64,000 bases of DNA, taken from the NCBI RefSeq assembly GCF_024868665.1, contig NC_079895.1:27002709-27066708 (forward strand). The letters are read 5' to 3'. Origin of the DNA: Triplophysa rosa (Eukaryota > Chordata > Actinopteri > Cypriniformes > Nemacheilidae). The notes beneath the pieces were generated by a model. The model searched no databases. It was not told the origin of the DNA and saw only the letters and a list, made by a program, of their open reading frames with translations. The position numbers and the translations under genes are program-made. Of the stretch, positions 14,401 through 24,500 are shown in pieces (the stretch's first letter is position 1; every line of letters begins with the position of its first letter).

Positions 14401-17400
14401 GCCAACTTCACAAACGGGAGTTTGTGTGGTGAATCAATAAATAAGGGAGAACGGGAGAGAAAACATACTACAATGTTCATAATTGTTTTAGATGATAAGA
14501 ACTCCTGGCCATGCAGCCTTGTGAAAGTCAGACTAGAGACACTGCCGGCAATCTATAAGTGCAACGGTTGCTTGATACAACTGCACAAATGTTCATTGTT
14601 GATGATTATAGTTAACGATCAATGTCAATAATAGGTGCAACTTGCACTCACAAGTGTGATCCAGTGTGTGAAAACTAGTTATTAGTGACGAGCATCAGAG
14701 TTTGAGTTTAACCATTTATTTCATTATGATTTACTGTTAGTCTTTGACATGGCCTTAGTCAATCAAAATCAAACTAAATCAAAATCTAAAGATTATACTT
14801 TCACTGGATATTCTTTACATTATGTTGGTTGCCCTGCTGAACAAAATAATAGAACCCTGCACAAAACACAAGAGATGCAGATGGGAATCAAGAGAAAGCC
14901 CATTAATACCCAAGACAGTTTTTTAAGTAAGGGATGATGTACAGGCAGCAGAGCTAATAAACCTTAAAACCATTTTTTTCTCATGTGGCCAGACGCTTCG
15001 CGTCGGGTCCTGATCACACTGTCGGGGCTTATGTCACGATAACAGCCGGCTGCTTGCACATTATCCTGCTTATTACACGCCTACTGGCCACATGAGAAAA
15101 AACTGGACATGAAATATTTTATCAGCTCATTTTTACCGAATGCAGTCCTTCCATGAAGAAAAGCCGTTTACTTTCGGTTTTAAGGTAAGAAACGACATTC
15201 AAACATCACGAACAGGCAGTTTGGTTGAATTATTTGTAAATATAATGTTATTTATGTTATTAAAAGCCATATTTATATTTAATTAGTCAAAAAACCTGTC
15301 AAAATGATTTGCTGCATCTGGGTTACCGTGTGTTATTAGTTTTGAGAGGTTGTTATCTGGGAATAACGAACCTGCACATGTTGCGACTGGCCAATCAGAA
15401 TCAAGCATTCCAACCAGCCGTGTAATACATTTTGTTATAGAAAAAACTGTGGTTGATAATGGTATTGTAGTGGAAACCACTAGAATTGATGTAATACTAT
15501 TTTTTAGCAGGGTGGGTTGTTTATGTAGATATAGTATATCACAAATAAATGACTTTATAGCTGGGCTTTCACGTGGATCACAAATGTGTCTGTCATATGA
15601 GAACTGCTTCTGTGTTTAAAAAGACTTCATTGTCACTGAAGGTCAACATTAATGACACACTTTATTTCTCTCTCACGAACCCGCTTCCTTAACCCACAAC
15701 AAATGATGACAAGGGTGACTGACACAAACTACCCAGTTAACTACACAGTCAGCCGTGGACATAACCGGTGACAACATCACTGCAGACCGCTCAGTTTCAC
15801 ACCCTACATTCATTCCTCTGTGTAAACAGCACAACCTTTCCTGACAAAAAAGGGCACAAAGTATACTTCAAGCTCATTTTTTTAAGTATACTTTGTGTAG
15901 TACTGGTAGTGTACTTGTAAGTGTACTATTTTTAGTATGCCTAAATCAGCCCATTTTTAGTTCATAAAGTTAACTTATAGTACACTTTAACTGTAACAGT
16001 AGTACACTTTGAATATACCGCTACTTGTTTTTGTTACTTCAGCTACCTTACAAACGAACCTACACACTGTAGCAACAACTGTACTAAGTTCAATACTTGG
16101 TGTAGCACATTTTAAGATGAGGAAAGTACACTTTAAGTATACTCTCAGTAAATTTAGCTATCAATGAAACTGACTACAAGTACAGTATCAGTAATGCCCC
16201 TGTCCCAATGAAGTTAGCTAAAGCTCTCCTTCACCCTCACATTGAAAGATGCATATGACCCCGGACAACCCAAATGAACATGTGTCTTGATAAGCAAGCA
16301 GAAGAAGTGGGTGTAGTGTAGCTCAGAGTGCGTGCATCTGTACCTTCTCGTCGTCTTCGGTGAAGAGCGCTCCATTGGGACTCTTGTTGATGGCCTGTGC
16401 GACCCCGATGACCTCTCCATCACTGTTTCTGATGGGCATGCACAACAGAGACTTGGTCTTGTATCCTGTGAGTTTATCAATCTCATCACTGAAGCGATGA
16501 TCCTACAGAGAGGACAGGGAACACACAGGTCATGGCTATCAACAAATAGACATTTTATTCAATATTACGATTTGCTTAAACATGGACTAAAGGGGCAGTT
16601 ACATGTCTTGAATGCTGAAGTTTAATGTGAATTGTTTTATTAACTTATAATATAATCATTGTACAATAAATAATGATCCACGGATGAGTTATTCTTAATA
16701 TACAGTATATTCATGTAGGTAAAAAATATAATGAAACTTAAAATCATGTCATATTCACTAAAAGTGTTGGGCTGAAAATATCTTTTTATCTTACAACTCT
16801 TTTGAAAAACATTTTTTTCAAAGTTATTAATAGTTTATTAATATTGTAAAAATGTTGTTACATTTTTAGCAATTTTGTTTGATTTTGACGTTTTATTGTT
16901 TATTAATTTATTTTTATGTTGCTATATAAGATCAATTTATTTTCATTTTAGTTTGAGCTTATTGTTATGATTTTAGTGCCTCTTCAGTTTATTCCTGAGG
17001 CGACATTTCAATGTCAAAGTTTTTCCAGTAATTTTTAGACCAATTGTTTTATTCGTAGCAAACAAAAAAAAATCATTTTTAAAAGGGTCAAAAGCAACCA
17101 ATGTGAGCTTAGAGGAAATGTACTCTTTCAAAAAAATGTATCTGGTTGTAAAATTGAGTTTTGATTTATTTCAGATTTTACTCAAAACATATTTCCCAAA
17201 GTTATATTTGTGCCATTCCATAGTTTTGATGAGTTTACTCTTATTCTAAAATATGGAACAAGAGGAGTACGTCACCCTGAACTTTTCAACAGTAAACTAT
17301 TGACTCATCAGCTTAGTAAAGTTATTATAAAGCGTTGTCATTTAAAAATGATTTGATTTTCTTTCAAAACCTTGCTGATCTTGTTCATGCCCACGTTTTC

Positions 17401-18801
17401 AGGTCGTGTTGATGAGATAATCAAAGAAATGCTGACTTGACTCATGGCAATAACGCACGTTTAATGATCTGCTCTACTTGCTAAATGAAAAGGAAAAGCA
17501 GATTGACAGACTCATTAGAGAAGCGCCAACTGGCCTCATCATTATTATCCGGACATCAGGAGTATAACTACAGAATGAAGAGGATGAAGTTTCTCTGAGC
17601 TGATCGATTGACTGATCAATACTCACACAAGTCATTATTTTACCCAGACCTTTATGGATTTCAGCTAAAAATCAAAGCCAATCATCATTCAGTCATCTCA
17701 ATAAAATACAAGCTGACAGTAATGATGTGTATAGAAAAATGTAGTGACCTCGGCACAAAAGTCCAAGAATGTGTGAGCGACTGCTGAGGGAATTTGGAAC
17801 TAAGCTGAAGTACTGAATCAACTTAACTTAAGAGGTAACTCAAAAATGTGGTTTAGAATGTCGAAATGAACCTGACTACCTGAGCTGTGCCAACAAAATA
17901 ACGTAACAAGTGCACGATTTCTGAACTTTTGGACGTGATCCGTTTATTAACATCCCATTAGAATGAGTTACACGTGACGATTCCAATAGGACTTAACACG
18001 CATCACCTGATACGCATCGGGAATGTTGACCGTTTCCCCGTGCTCCGCCACATATCCAATGATTCCCTTTCCCCAGGGAACCTGCACCTCATCCGAGTTC
18101 CTCAGAGAAGGCAGGACCGCGGTTCCAGCGTGAACATCGAAGTACTTGGACACCAGGGACTTCTTATTGGCAGGGCCCTCCACCAAAAACAGCGAGCAGC
18201 GGTCGGCGTCCACCATGATGCACACAAACACCAGGATCTTGTAGCTGAGACTGGTCAGGTCCAGGTCGTTGGAGATGTCTTTGACGAGCTCCAGAAAGAA
18301 CTCCCTCTCGCTGTGCTCTTTCAGGTAGTATTTGTAGTCGACGGCGGTGGATGGGTACTGTGGGATGTTGACCCGGGACTCCAGCAGGGCGGAGAGGATG
18401 TGCGCGGTGGTCGGTGGCAACGAGCTGGCTTTACGCAGGAGCGCGCGCCTCCGCATGCTGGTCAGCGGCTCCTGCGCTCTGGAGTTCACGTGCTCGTCGT
18501 AAGTCCTGTTGGCATTGATGGCCTTGGACCTGGCGAATGTTCTGCGCAGCTCTTTCTGGGACGCGCGTCTCTGCAGCCCGTCGCTCCGGCTCGCCCAGCT
18601 GTCCTTGCCGCCGGCGCCCGCGGGTTTCTCCGCGTCCGCGCCGGAGTTCGCCGGAGTTTTGGCGGCTTGTTGGCTCTTCAGCCACTTTTCCACCAAGCCG
18701 TGCTTCCCCTTGCGGTTCAAATAGTCCTCTAGTAATTCAGGGTGCTCGTCTAGAAAACTTTCGACGTCGGAAAAGACCATGCCCGTGACCGTCCCTGCCA
18801 T
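642..18801 (-). CDS. pde11a: phosphodiesterase 11A, 5' part (coding exons 1-5)
   Basis: Dual-specificity cAMP/cGMP 3',5'-phosphodiesterase, a cytosolic enzyme. Five coding exons are seen on the minus strand: 18007-18801, 16344-16502, 2311-2400, 794-934 and 642-706. Joined, they give about 416 residues in one frame, all with GT-AG junctions. The N-terminus carries the long-isoform (PDE11A4-type) region with two basic R-x-A-S sites, Ser81 (QRRAS) and Ser126 (LRKAS), which match the two known PKA/PKG phosphosites of the human protein. GAF-A follows (about residues 165-345), then the start of GAF-B (from about 349). The rest of GAF-B and the HD-type catalytic domain lie beyond the left end, so catalytic residues cannot be checked. 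The start at 18801 is chosen because MAGTVTG is followed by the conserved F-L-D-x-H-P-E-L segment. The adjacent rbm45 and osbpl6 support the identity. A pde11a-like paralogue cannot be excluded. Confidence 0.95.
794..934 (-). CDS. pde11a: pde11a coding exon 4
   Basis: Residues 349-395 (47 codons). [20 protein letters not shown] is the GAF-A/GAF-B linker, and [18 protein letters not shown] begins GAF-B. The acceptor GTGTGTGCAG is again TG-rich. The following intron (707-793) is only 87 bases long. Confidence 0.95.
1511..1981. mobile_element. hAT-like non-autonomous element with 8-bp TSD
   Basis: A 471-base AT-rich element with ends CAGTGTTGGG and CAACACTG, flanked on both sides by the identical 8-mer ctctgact (1503-1510 and 1982-1989). 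An 8-bp target duplication with CAG...CTG termini is the hAT signature. It has no coding capacity; the interior is made of taactagttac-type motifs in both orientations. It lies in pde11a intron 3. Confidence 0.88.
2311..2400 (-). CDS. pde11a: pde11a coding exon 3
   Basis: Residues 319-348 (30 codons). [20 protein letters not shown] and SRKEYDRSR close GAF-A. The acceptor CAG directly follows an uninterrupted (TG)n run in the sense direction instead of an ordinary CT tract. The donor is GTGAGA. Confidence 0.95.
2401..2431. repeat. (CA)n microsatellite at a splice acceptor
   Basis: About 15 CA units abutting pde11a exon 3. In the sense direction this is (TG)n-CAG, occupying the polypyrimidine-tract position. 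Confidence 0.9.
2555..2850. repeat. dispersed repeat, shared with 15.4 and 22.4 kb
   Basis: The segment around gcttgattctgattggccag (about 2598) recurs inverted at about 15385-15440. The part at 2735-2845 (cttaaatcaaaacaaaccaa) recurs in the same orientation at 22420-22515. At least two repeat pieces are therefore joined here. Confidence 0.75.
5680..5930. repeat. dispersed repeat (cttcttttgtgttctgcag family)
   Basis: Begins aaaggcacagttcacccaaa and ends with the near-complement tttggatgaactataccttt. Further diverged copies or fragments occur at 10880-11075, 12070-12295, 52830-53080 and 62850-63030. I know this as a very common cyprinid repeat. It has no coding capacity. Confidence 0.75.
6058..7009. 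mobile_element. hAT-like non-autonomous element, 952 bp, with 8-bp TSD
   Basis: The terminal inverted repeats are CAGGGGTGTAACGGTTC at the left and the complement of gaaccattacacccct at the right (one mismatch, last base changed). Both sides carry the 8-base duplication atactttg (6050-6057 and 7010-7017). The interior has no long open frame, so this is a deletion derivative moved in trans by a hAT transposase. It lies in pde11a intron 2. Confidence 0.92.
7255..8385. repeat. minisatellite, about 30-bp units
   Basis: About 1.1 kb of tandem units of the form cactcttccacagacgacac plus acaaacactca. Units alternate between longer and shorter versions and diverge in the middle (7700-7930). Long open frames on both strands are artefacts of the periodicity. 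It lies in pde11a intron 2. Confidence 0.95.
9328..9621 (+). mobile_element. solo LTR-like insertion, 294 bp
   Basis: Starts TGTCACAGCCCG and ends CGTCACA, with a 5-base duplication acagc on both sides (9323-9327 and 9622-9626). A TATA-like tatatagcc (about 9470) and a polyadenylation-like tttattaaac near the 3' end fit an LTR promoter/R region. No internal retroelement genes are present. A related, degraded end is seen near 26160-26225. Confidence 0.8.
9645..10167 (-). mobile_element. solo LTR-like insertion, 523 bp
   Basis: On the minus strand it begins TGTCATGGCTCTGCC and ends CCCTGAA. Both flanks carry gctttct (9638-9644 and 10168-10174). It contains aataaatattcccgttaacc near its 3' end, as expected for an LTR polyadenylation region. 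It is related to the copies at 22588 and 28626, and lies only 23 bases from the LTR ending at 9621. Confidence 0.82.
10535..10605. repeat. GT/GC-rich alternating purine-pyrimidine tract
   Basis: Runs of gtgtgtgcgtg and gcgcgcgtgcg. A Z-DNA-prone simple repeat in pde11a intron 2. Confidence 0.85.
14974..15102. mobile_element. short inverted-repeat element (MITE-like)
   Basis: A perfect 18-base inverted repeat: ttttttctcatgtggcca at 14974-14991 and its complement at 15085-15102, around 93 bases of GC-richer sequence. No clear target duplication is seen. It may be one end of a larger repeat reaching about 15450. Confidence 0.65.
15380..15445. repeat. inverted copy of the 2.6-kb dispersed repeat
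   Basis: ggccaatcagaatcaagcat and flanking bases are the reverse complement of about 2570-2625, with few mismatches. Confidence 0.75.
15844..16180. repeat. AT-rich repeat built on aagtatact/agtacact motifs
   Basis: Starts caaagtatacttcaagctc and ends near cactttaagtatactctcag, with many aagtgtact-type words in both orientations. It is probably a MITE. It ends about 160 bases from pde11a exon 2. Confidence 0.6.
16344..16502 (-). CDS. pde11a: pde11a coding exon 2
   Basis: Residues 266-318 (53 codons, phase 0 at both ends), with acceptor CTGTAG and donor GTACAG. It continues [24 protein letters not shown], then [20 protein letters not shown], then FTEDDEK. This is the NKFDE-like part of the cyclic-nucleotide-binding GAF fold. 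Confidence 0.95.
16503..18006 (-). other. pde11a intron 1
   Basis: 1.5 kb, AT-rich, with no exon recognised. The piece at 17190-17260 (cattccatagttttgatgag) resembles the 3' part of the fish repeat also seen at 33.65-34.1 kb. Confidence 0.75.
18007..18801 (-). CDS. pde11a: pde11a coding exon 1
   Basis: Residues 1-265, GC-rich, ending ...PDAYQ before a GTGATG donor (phase 0). It contains the N-terminal [13 protein letters not shown] motif, the phosphosite-bearing linker (Ser81, Ser126), the block [18 protein letters not shown] and most of GAF-A, including [14 protein letters not shown] and [11 protein letters not shown]. An in-frame ATG lies 75 bases upstream (18876), but its extra residues do not resemble the family. 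Confidence 0.96.
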
Positions 18802-19140
18802 CGCTGCTGCTATCTGTGAATGAAATGAAAGCAACTCTCTTGTTGAACGGTCATTTATGTGAGCGCGAGAGCGCACGGCTCAAACTTCAAATGACAGCTC
18901 CTCCCAGAGAAAAGGAAAAAGACTGTTTGTTCGTAGGATCAGCTTTCATTTCCTTTGAAATGTGTCCGATTATGCAGCGGTTCCGCGCACGTTGGAGGCA
19001 TCGGATGAGAGGGGAATGTTCATTCTAAACCAGCGCCAGTGAGATGATGCGACAGAGCAGGTGCGTCACTGACGTCACGAGTACGCATCCCTCTCGCATC
19101 CTCTCTTCTCATCGTCACTGGGTTGCTGCTGCTTCATCGT
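18802..19140 (-). promoter_or_regulatory. pde11a 5' UTR and candidate promoter
   Basis: The sequence upstream of the pde11a start is GC-richer than the surroundings and joins the CpG-rich exon 1. No TATA box was recognised. A perfect CRE lies at 19070-19077. The transcription start cannot be placed from sequence. Confidence 0.5.
19070..19077. promoter_or_regulatory. perfect CRE (TGACGTCA)
   Basis: The palindromic full cAMP-response element TGACGTCA, about 270 bases upstream of the pde11a start codon. CREB/ATF factors bind this 8-mer. Whether it is used here is inference. Confidence 0.5.
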
Positions 19141-21326
19141 GAGGACGTTGCCGGGAAATGCAGTCCGATATTTTTGTGACGATCGCAATTCGCACGCTTT
19201 ATTCTAGACTTATCTTGCAGCATCTGCTTGTACAGCGTGAAAGTTCTGATAAATGATTTTACAGTAATGTAAGGGAATGCGCTTTCGAGGGAATTCACAG
19301 TGTGAAGTTGCCGCCATCTAGTGGATGACACGTATTACAACTTAGAGGTTTGAAATCAAAGCCAGTACACACACAGGGGGTGTAAAAACAGAAATTTATG
19401 TTCACCATTTAGTCATCAATACTCGAGTTATAGCAAAAGGGTTATATATTTCGCTATGCAGATGAATGCAAGAAGTCCTTCATCTCAGGGTGACACCTCA
19501 AGAAATTTGCTAATAAAATAATATGTGTATGTCTGTAAATTCTAGACATAAAGGCCCGGATTCACAGACAGGGCTTAGTTAACCCTTAGTTAAATTAGGA
19601 TATTTAAGCTACTTTTGTAAAAAAAAAAAACATTACGGGTGTGCATCTTTACACGAAACAATGGCGCTGACATACTTTAAGATGTTTTAAGGCGAGTTAT
19701 TTTCAGTTAAGACTGCTCAAACATTCATTTTAGTCTGGGGTTAGCCTTAAGCCTTGTCTGTGTATTTCATTTCACGTGAAGATGATATGTATTTGACTTC
19801 ATTTAATTCCCATAATTTATTACAAAAATGATAATTACAAAAATATATGTATAGTTGGAATATGATTTTTAAATCAAGGGTTTTTGTTTGTCACATACAC
19901 ATATACAGTATGTTATGTATCTATTGTTTGTTCAAAAAACCCAAGACGAAAATATCTGAAACGAAACTCAAATAAAAAAGTAAGTACAGAGTAACACCAT
20001 GAGTGCATTGTGTTTCTGAATAACACCACACCAGTCTAATCTGAAATGGCAAATATTTACCAAAGTGATTAATAATTAATCATTTCTCAAAAACATCTGA
20101 TGTCCCTAACAAGTGAAACAGGGTTCTTTCAACTTCTCCGGGTCTGCAGACAACCCTGATAAATCCAAAGAAAACCATTTTATGAGAATTATTGTGGGGT
20201 GTTAGCCCAGATGTGTTAGGTCAAATGAAATCTGCCAGAAGCATTGACGTCAAGTTCAGAAGATACACTGGGTCCTGTTAACGGTCTTACAGCGAAGCCT
20301 CTCACAACTGATTGTTTACTGCAGATTCTCACTTTGCGTTCACTGCCTGCTGTTCCACTCCCTCCGATTCCTCCTTCACCCTTGGCACAGAGGGAGGGAA
20401 GACATTTTTCTCTTTTTCAATACCTTCTTTTTTGTGGCCACCAGCTGTTACCATTCATCAGAGCGAATGTGCTGTTCTGTTTATCTGCTGCAGGGGCTGT
20501 GCCCTGGATCCTTCCTGAATGTTTCGTGTCACGTTAGCCAAGAGATCCTAATCTCCTCATTTGTTAGTTAGCGTGAAGACATAACCCTCCTGTAATTCCC
20601 TGACTGCATGTCATGTGTGTCTCTGCATGCGTCTTTCGTCTTGGACACACCGAAACTCCCCGTAAGTGCAAAACATCTGCTTTCAATAGGAGAGACAAAG
20701 AAATCGTGACTGAAACATGCAGTACTTTGTTGAAATTAAAAGCAGTTGGACTGAACAGTGATCTTACGACTTAGGACGAGTGCTTTTTCCCACTGCATAG
20801 AAGGCAACTGAATCATGCTTCCTTCATCAGTCGTGACTATGCATGAACAACTGGGGAACACGAAAAGACATGCATATTTACAGCTGGTCTATTCGCACTG
20901 GATTATTACCTGAGGTCATTGTCACTGTATCTTTCCCGATCTTGGCCGTAATTATTACTGAGATGGCACATTCGGATGGGACTGAAACTCCTATAGGCCT
21001 TTTGTTGAATCATACCACGATAGCGTTTGGCAAAAAGACTGCAAGTGGTGTGACATCATTGAGTCACATGACAAGAAAGTAAAATTGTTTGCTTCTATTG
21101 TTTACCTCATTTGTAAGTCTGCTAAATGACTAAATGTAAAATAAATGTGAACATTTCAGAAATGTCAAAAAGAAACATTTAAAACGTGTGTGAAAAATTC
21201 TAGATCAAGAGCCATTTATGGTTTTAACTAGTCATGTGCACAATTGCTTTTAAATGTTTGAATTCATTTGTTGTCGTTCCTGCAGTTTTGAGACACTCCC
21301 TGTGCAGCGCAGCGTCAGGAGCAGTG
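19078..21326. other. intergenic region between pde11a and the nectin-like gene
   Basis: The two genes point away from each other. No exon was recognised. It holds a MITE-like element at 19563-19762; otherwise the sequence is ordinary and AT-rich. Confidence 0.7.
19563..19762. mobile_element. MITE-like inverted-repeat element
   Basis: cacagacagggctta at 19563-19577 pairs with taagccttgtctgtg at 19748-19762 (one mismatch). The interior is rich in ttagttaa. No coding frame. Confidence 0.55.
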
Positions 21327-21391
21327 CGTGTGTGTGTGCGTGCGTGCGTGTGCGTGCGCTTGTGTGCGCTTGTGCGTGTGTGTGCGTGCGC

Positions 21392-21436
<45 letters not shown>

Positions 21437-21475
21437 CGTGCGTGTGTGTGCGTGCGTGTGCGCGTACGTGCACAG
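21327..21475. repeat. long (GT)n/(GC) tract
   Basis: About 150 bases of alternating gtgtgtgcgtgc, ending two bases before the first of two possible in-frame ATG codons of the nectin-like gene. It reads as a V/C/A/R repeat in open frames, which I do not take as coding. Confidence 0.9.
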
Positions 21476-21518
21476 TATGACATGCTGTTTTGACTTTTAC
21501 TTGCGCTGGAATGACAGG

Positions 21519-21597
21519 ATGTTTCTTAACTGTTGGAGAAAAGTTTTCGTCCCGTTTGATCTGGTTTGGATTCTTCTGAACGGCATATGCACAGCAG
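21519..21597 (+). CDS. nectin-like exon 1 (leader)
   Basis: 26 codons plus one base. MFLNCWRK is followed by the hydrophobic VFVPFDLVWILLNGICTA; the donor is a strong GTAAGT (phase 1). An in-frame ATG at 21477 would add 14 residues. The later ATG is preferred because it gives a leader of normal size. Confidence 0.65.
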
Positions 21598-24500
21598 GTA
21601 AGTAAGTCGATACGTCACAAACTGTGTAATGTCTTGATTTAACCTCAAATCAACCTATAATCAAAAAGCAAAAATGAAAGTATTATCATCATGAAGAAAA
21701 CGTTGCAACTAGTTAAGATAGACAATGTCATTTGTTTCAAAGTGTGTAAAGAATATTGTAGAGTTCCTTTGTGAAACAGACAGATGAATTGATAGACAGA
21801 CATTAACTAAACTAAAAATGATGAGATATTTCCTTATTTGTTTTAACACCTGATTGTTGAAAACGGCTGGAACAGCATTATGTTTTTAATGACAATTCTC
21901 CTAGTAACGACTTTACGTTGTAAAAGCTCCATGAAGCAGGAAATGTTTTGTGGTCATTTCAAGAGTTATACACTCATAAAAACCCCTACAGTGATCCTGA
22001 AAGATTCCATGTGTAGGAATCCTGTTGGATGGCACGAAAAACCCACAAGACAAAGTACATTCCTGAAGACCTGATTTTCTGTCAGATGTCTGCAGGAGTG
22101 CTGTAGGATTCCCACTGGAAAATGATCACAAACATCCTGTGGCATTTTTTGAGATTGCAGCATTTCACAGGCTCAGTCTGAACCCAGAGTCATTTCGAAT
22201 GCAGATTTGATTGGTTTTAGAAAGTGTCATAAAGACTACCCACCCAACACAAACTCTGTGAAAAGACACAGTCGACTTTGCCAGACGTGTCAACAATGTT
22301 AATATTTGGTAGAAAGGTAAAAAGCTGTCCAAAATACGATCTATGTCTAAATTTGGTTAAAAAGTTGTCTTTGTCTTTTCTCAAAAAGAGACAACTGGCA
22401 AAAACTATAAATAAAACGTTTTTTGTTGTTGTTATTATGGCTTAATCAAAACAAACCAACTGCAGTTTGATTGATATTAATGCACAATAAAAAACATGAT
22501 TTTTGATTTTTTTAATAAACTCTTCATACAGTATATACTATCATGTTACAAGCTAAATTTACATTTATGCATTTGGCAGACGCTTTTTGTCATGGTTCTG
22601 CCCTCTCTTGTCATGCTTTTTGAGTCGTGAGGCAGAATCATGACAGACCCACATGTTTTGTGTGGAGAGAAGCATATTATTGTCTGTCATGACATAATAT
22701 GCATTCTCTCCGGTGTCTCGTCCCTTAGCTCCGCCCCTTGTACTCCGTCATCTCCCCATTAGTGTTTATCCCGTTCACCTGTCCTGTCATCTTCCCGCTT
22801 GTTTTCCCATTAGTGTTGAGTCTCGTCACCTGCCCGTCTCTGTCCCTGTGCAATCTCCCCTCGTTAACCTTTCCCTATTTAGTGTCCCTGTTTCCCTCAC
22901 ACCCTGTGGGTTTATTGTGTTTGTTGCCATGTTTACATCCCGTTTATTTATTTAAAACGGTGATTTGACAGACAAGGTTTAAAATAAGCAAACTTAGTCG
23001 GCCTTAATTAGTTAAAGTGGTCATATGGCTCAAATAGGGGTTTTTCTGTCTTTGGTGTGTTATAAGTTAGACGTGTAAAATTGCAAAAATGAAAGTGTGG
23101 GAACAAAAGAGTCATTCTATGTAAAAGCGAATGCTCACCCAGACCTGCCTGAAACACCTCGTGTAGCCACACCCCCACAAATCTACGTCAGTCGGTGGTC
23201 TGATTTGACTAAGACCGCCCAAATGTATACTCAAGTAAGGTGGGCGTACCTGTCAGTACAATTGAAGAGGAACCTGATGTTCCAAATATGGTCAGAGACG
23301 TTACATTTCCCTCACACGCTTGCAGTATTCCACCAATCACTACGCACTGGTGAAAGGAATCGTCCACTTTCAACATACATTTTCATGGTTTTTACTCACC
23401 CCTGTTGTCATCCAAGATGTTTATGTATTTGTTTCTTTAGTCGAAAAGAAATGAAGGTTTTTGATGAAAACATTCCAGGATTTTTCTCCGTATAGTGGAC
23501 TTCAATAGACTCCAAACGGTTGAAGGTCAAAATGACAGTTTCAGTGCCGCTTCAAGGGCTTTAAACCATACCAGACGATGAATAAGGGTCTTATCTAGCC
23601 AAACGATCGGCCATTTTCTAAAAAAAATAAAAATGTATATGCTTTATTAACGCCTTGATCTGCTCTGCGATACGCGTTCATTCTCTGCTCTGCGATGCGT
23701 GTTCATGACTTCACGTAATTACGTTGAAAACGTCAAAGCTTGATGTAGGCGAAAGTACTGAGTTCTGCCTACGTCAAGCGTTGACCTTTTATAACGTAGT
23801 TACGTGAAGTCATGAACACGCATCGCAGAACAGAGCAAGGCGAGCACTTGTGTTTATAAAGCATATACATTTTTATTTTTTTAGAAAATGACCGATCTTT
23901 TCGCTAGATAAGACCCTTATTCATCGTCTGGTATCGTTTAAAGCCCTTGAAGCTGCACTGAAACTGTCATTTTGACCTTCATCTTTATTAACAGCTCACT
24001 CGAGTCGCTGCAATGTGATCACTAATTACTTTCACAGCTGTATCACAGCTGTATTGGGGCTATATGTGGTCCCATGCTTGGACAAATCAAACCGACTAAA
24101 CGAAGTCCAATTTTCAACCATTATTTTTGCGCTAAATAAAGGCCAAGAAATGAACGTCATATGGACGTCTGGTGCTTGATGTGTGATGTTTCAGGTTGTA
24201 GTTATGTGACTGTCTGTCTATCTCTGAGGTGACCTGGAGGGGAGGAATAAGACAAACCTCTGTCTCAATCACACCTAACATATACAGGGCAACAAATAAT
24301 ATTCAGCATTATTTTATAGTTGAATAAGCTCTCTTTTCAAGGCTGAAGATTGTTGGTATGTGTACTGTCTCAATATTTATGTTAACGTGTCCCTTTTGTG
24401 TTGTTTTCTTGTAGGTGTGGAGGTTAAGGGTCATTACACAACAGTGAGGCTTTTGGATGAAGGCGTCTACACTAGAGGACCATTTGAGACGGACGTCAAT

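Larger units (their letters stand above)
2432..16343 (-). other. pde11a intron 2 (13.9 kb), repeat-filled
   Basis: No host exon was recognised here. The separately listed contents are a hAT element (6058-7009), a minisatellite (7255-8385), two solo LTRs (9328-10167) and a MITE (14974-15102). In addition there are short dispersed-repeat pieces: 2555-2850, about 3100-3420 (ends rich in cactgtaaaaa), about 5680-5930, 10880-11075, 12070-12295 and 15844-16180 (aagtatact motifs). Nothing recognisable is seen at 12300-14900 apart from AT-rich sequence. Confidence 0.7.
21598..24414 (+). other. nectin-like intron 1, largely transposon-derived
   Basis: Contains an LTR fragment (22588-22950), a TTAA-type MITE fragment (23013-23354) and a large foldback (23521-23981). 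No exon with V-domain B- or C-strand motifs (x-C then x-W) was recognised on the plus strand. Confidence 0.65.

Noticed and set aside
17974..18732. 252-codon open frame antisense to pde11a exon 1
   Set aside because: GC-rich shadow frame of a strongly conserved coding exon; no recognisable protein features.
21234..21476. N-terminal extension of the nectin-like gene through the GT tract
   Set aside because: Reads as a V/C/A/R simple repeat; ATG at 21519 gives a normal leader.
23097..23495. 132-codon open frame at 23.1-23.5 kb
   Set aside because: Runs from a TTAA MITE fragment into the neighbouring foldback; the shared part recurs in the MITE at 41.0-41.3 kb.
24360..24414. Alternative start giving a second hydrophobic leader directly before exon 2 of the nectin-like gene
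   Set aside because: The same bases form a good polypyrimidine tract and acceptor, and exon 1 joins in phase; kept only as a remote possibility.
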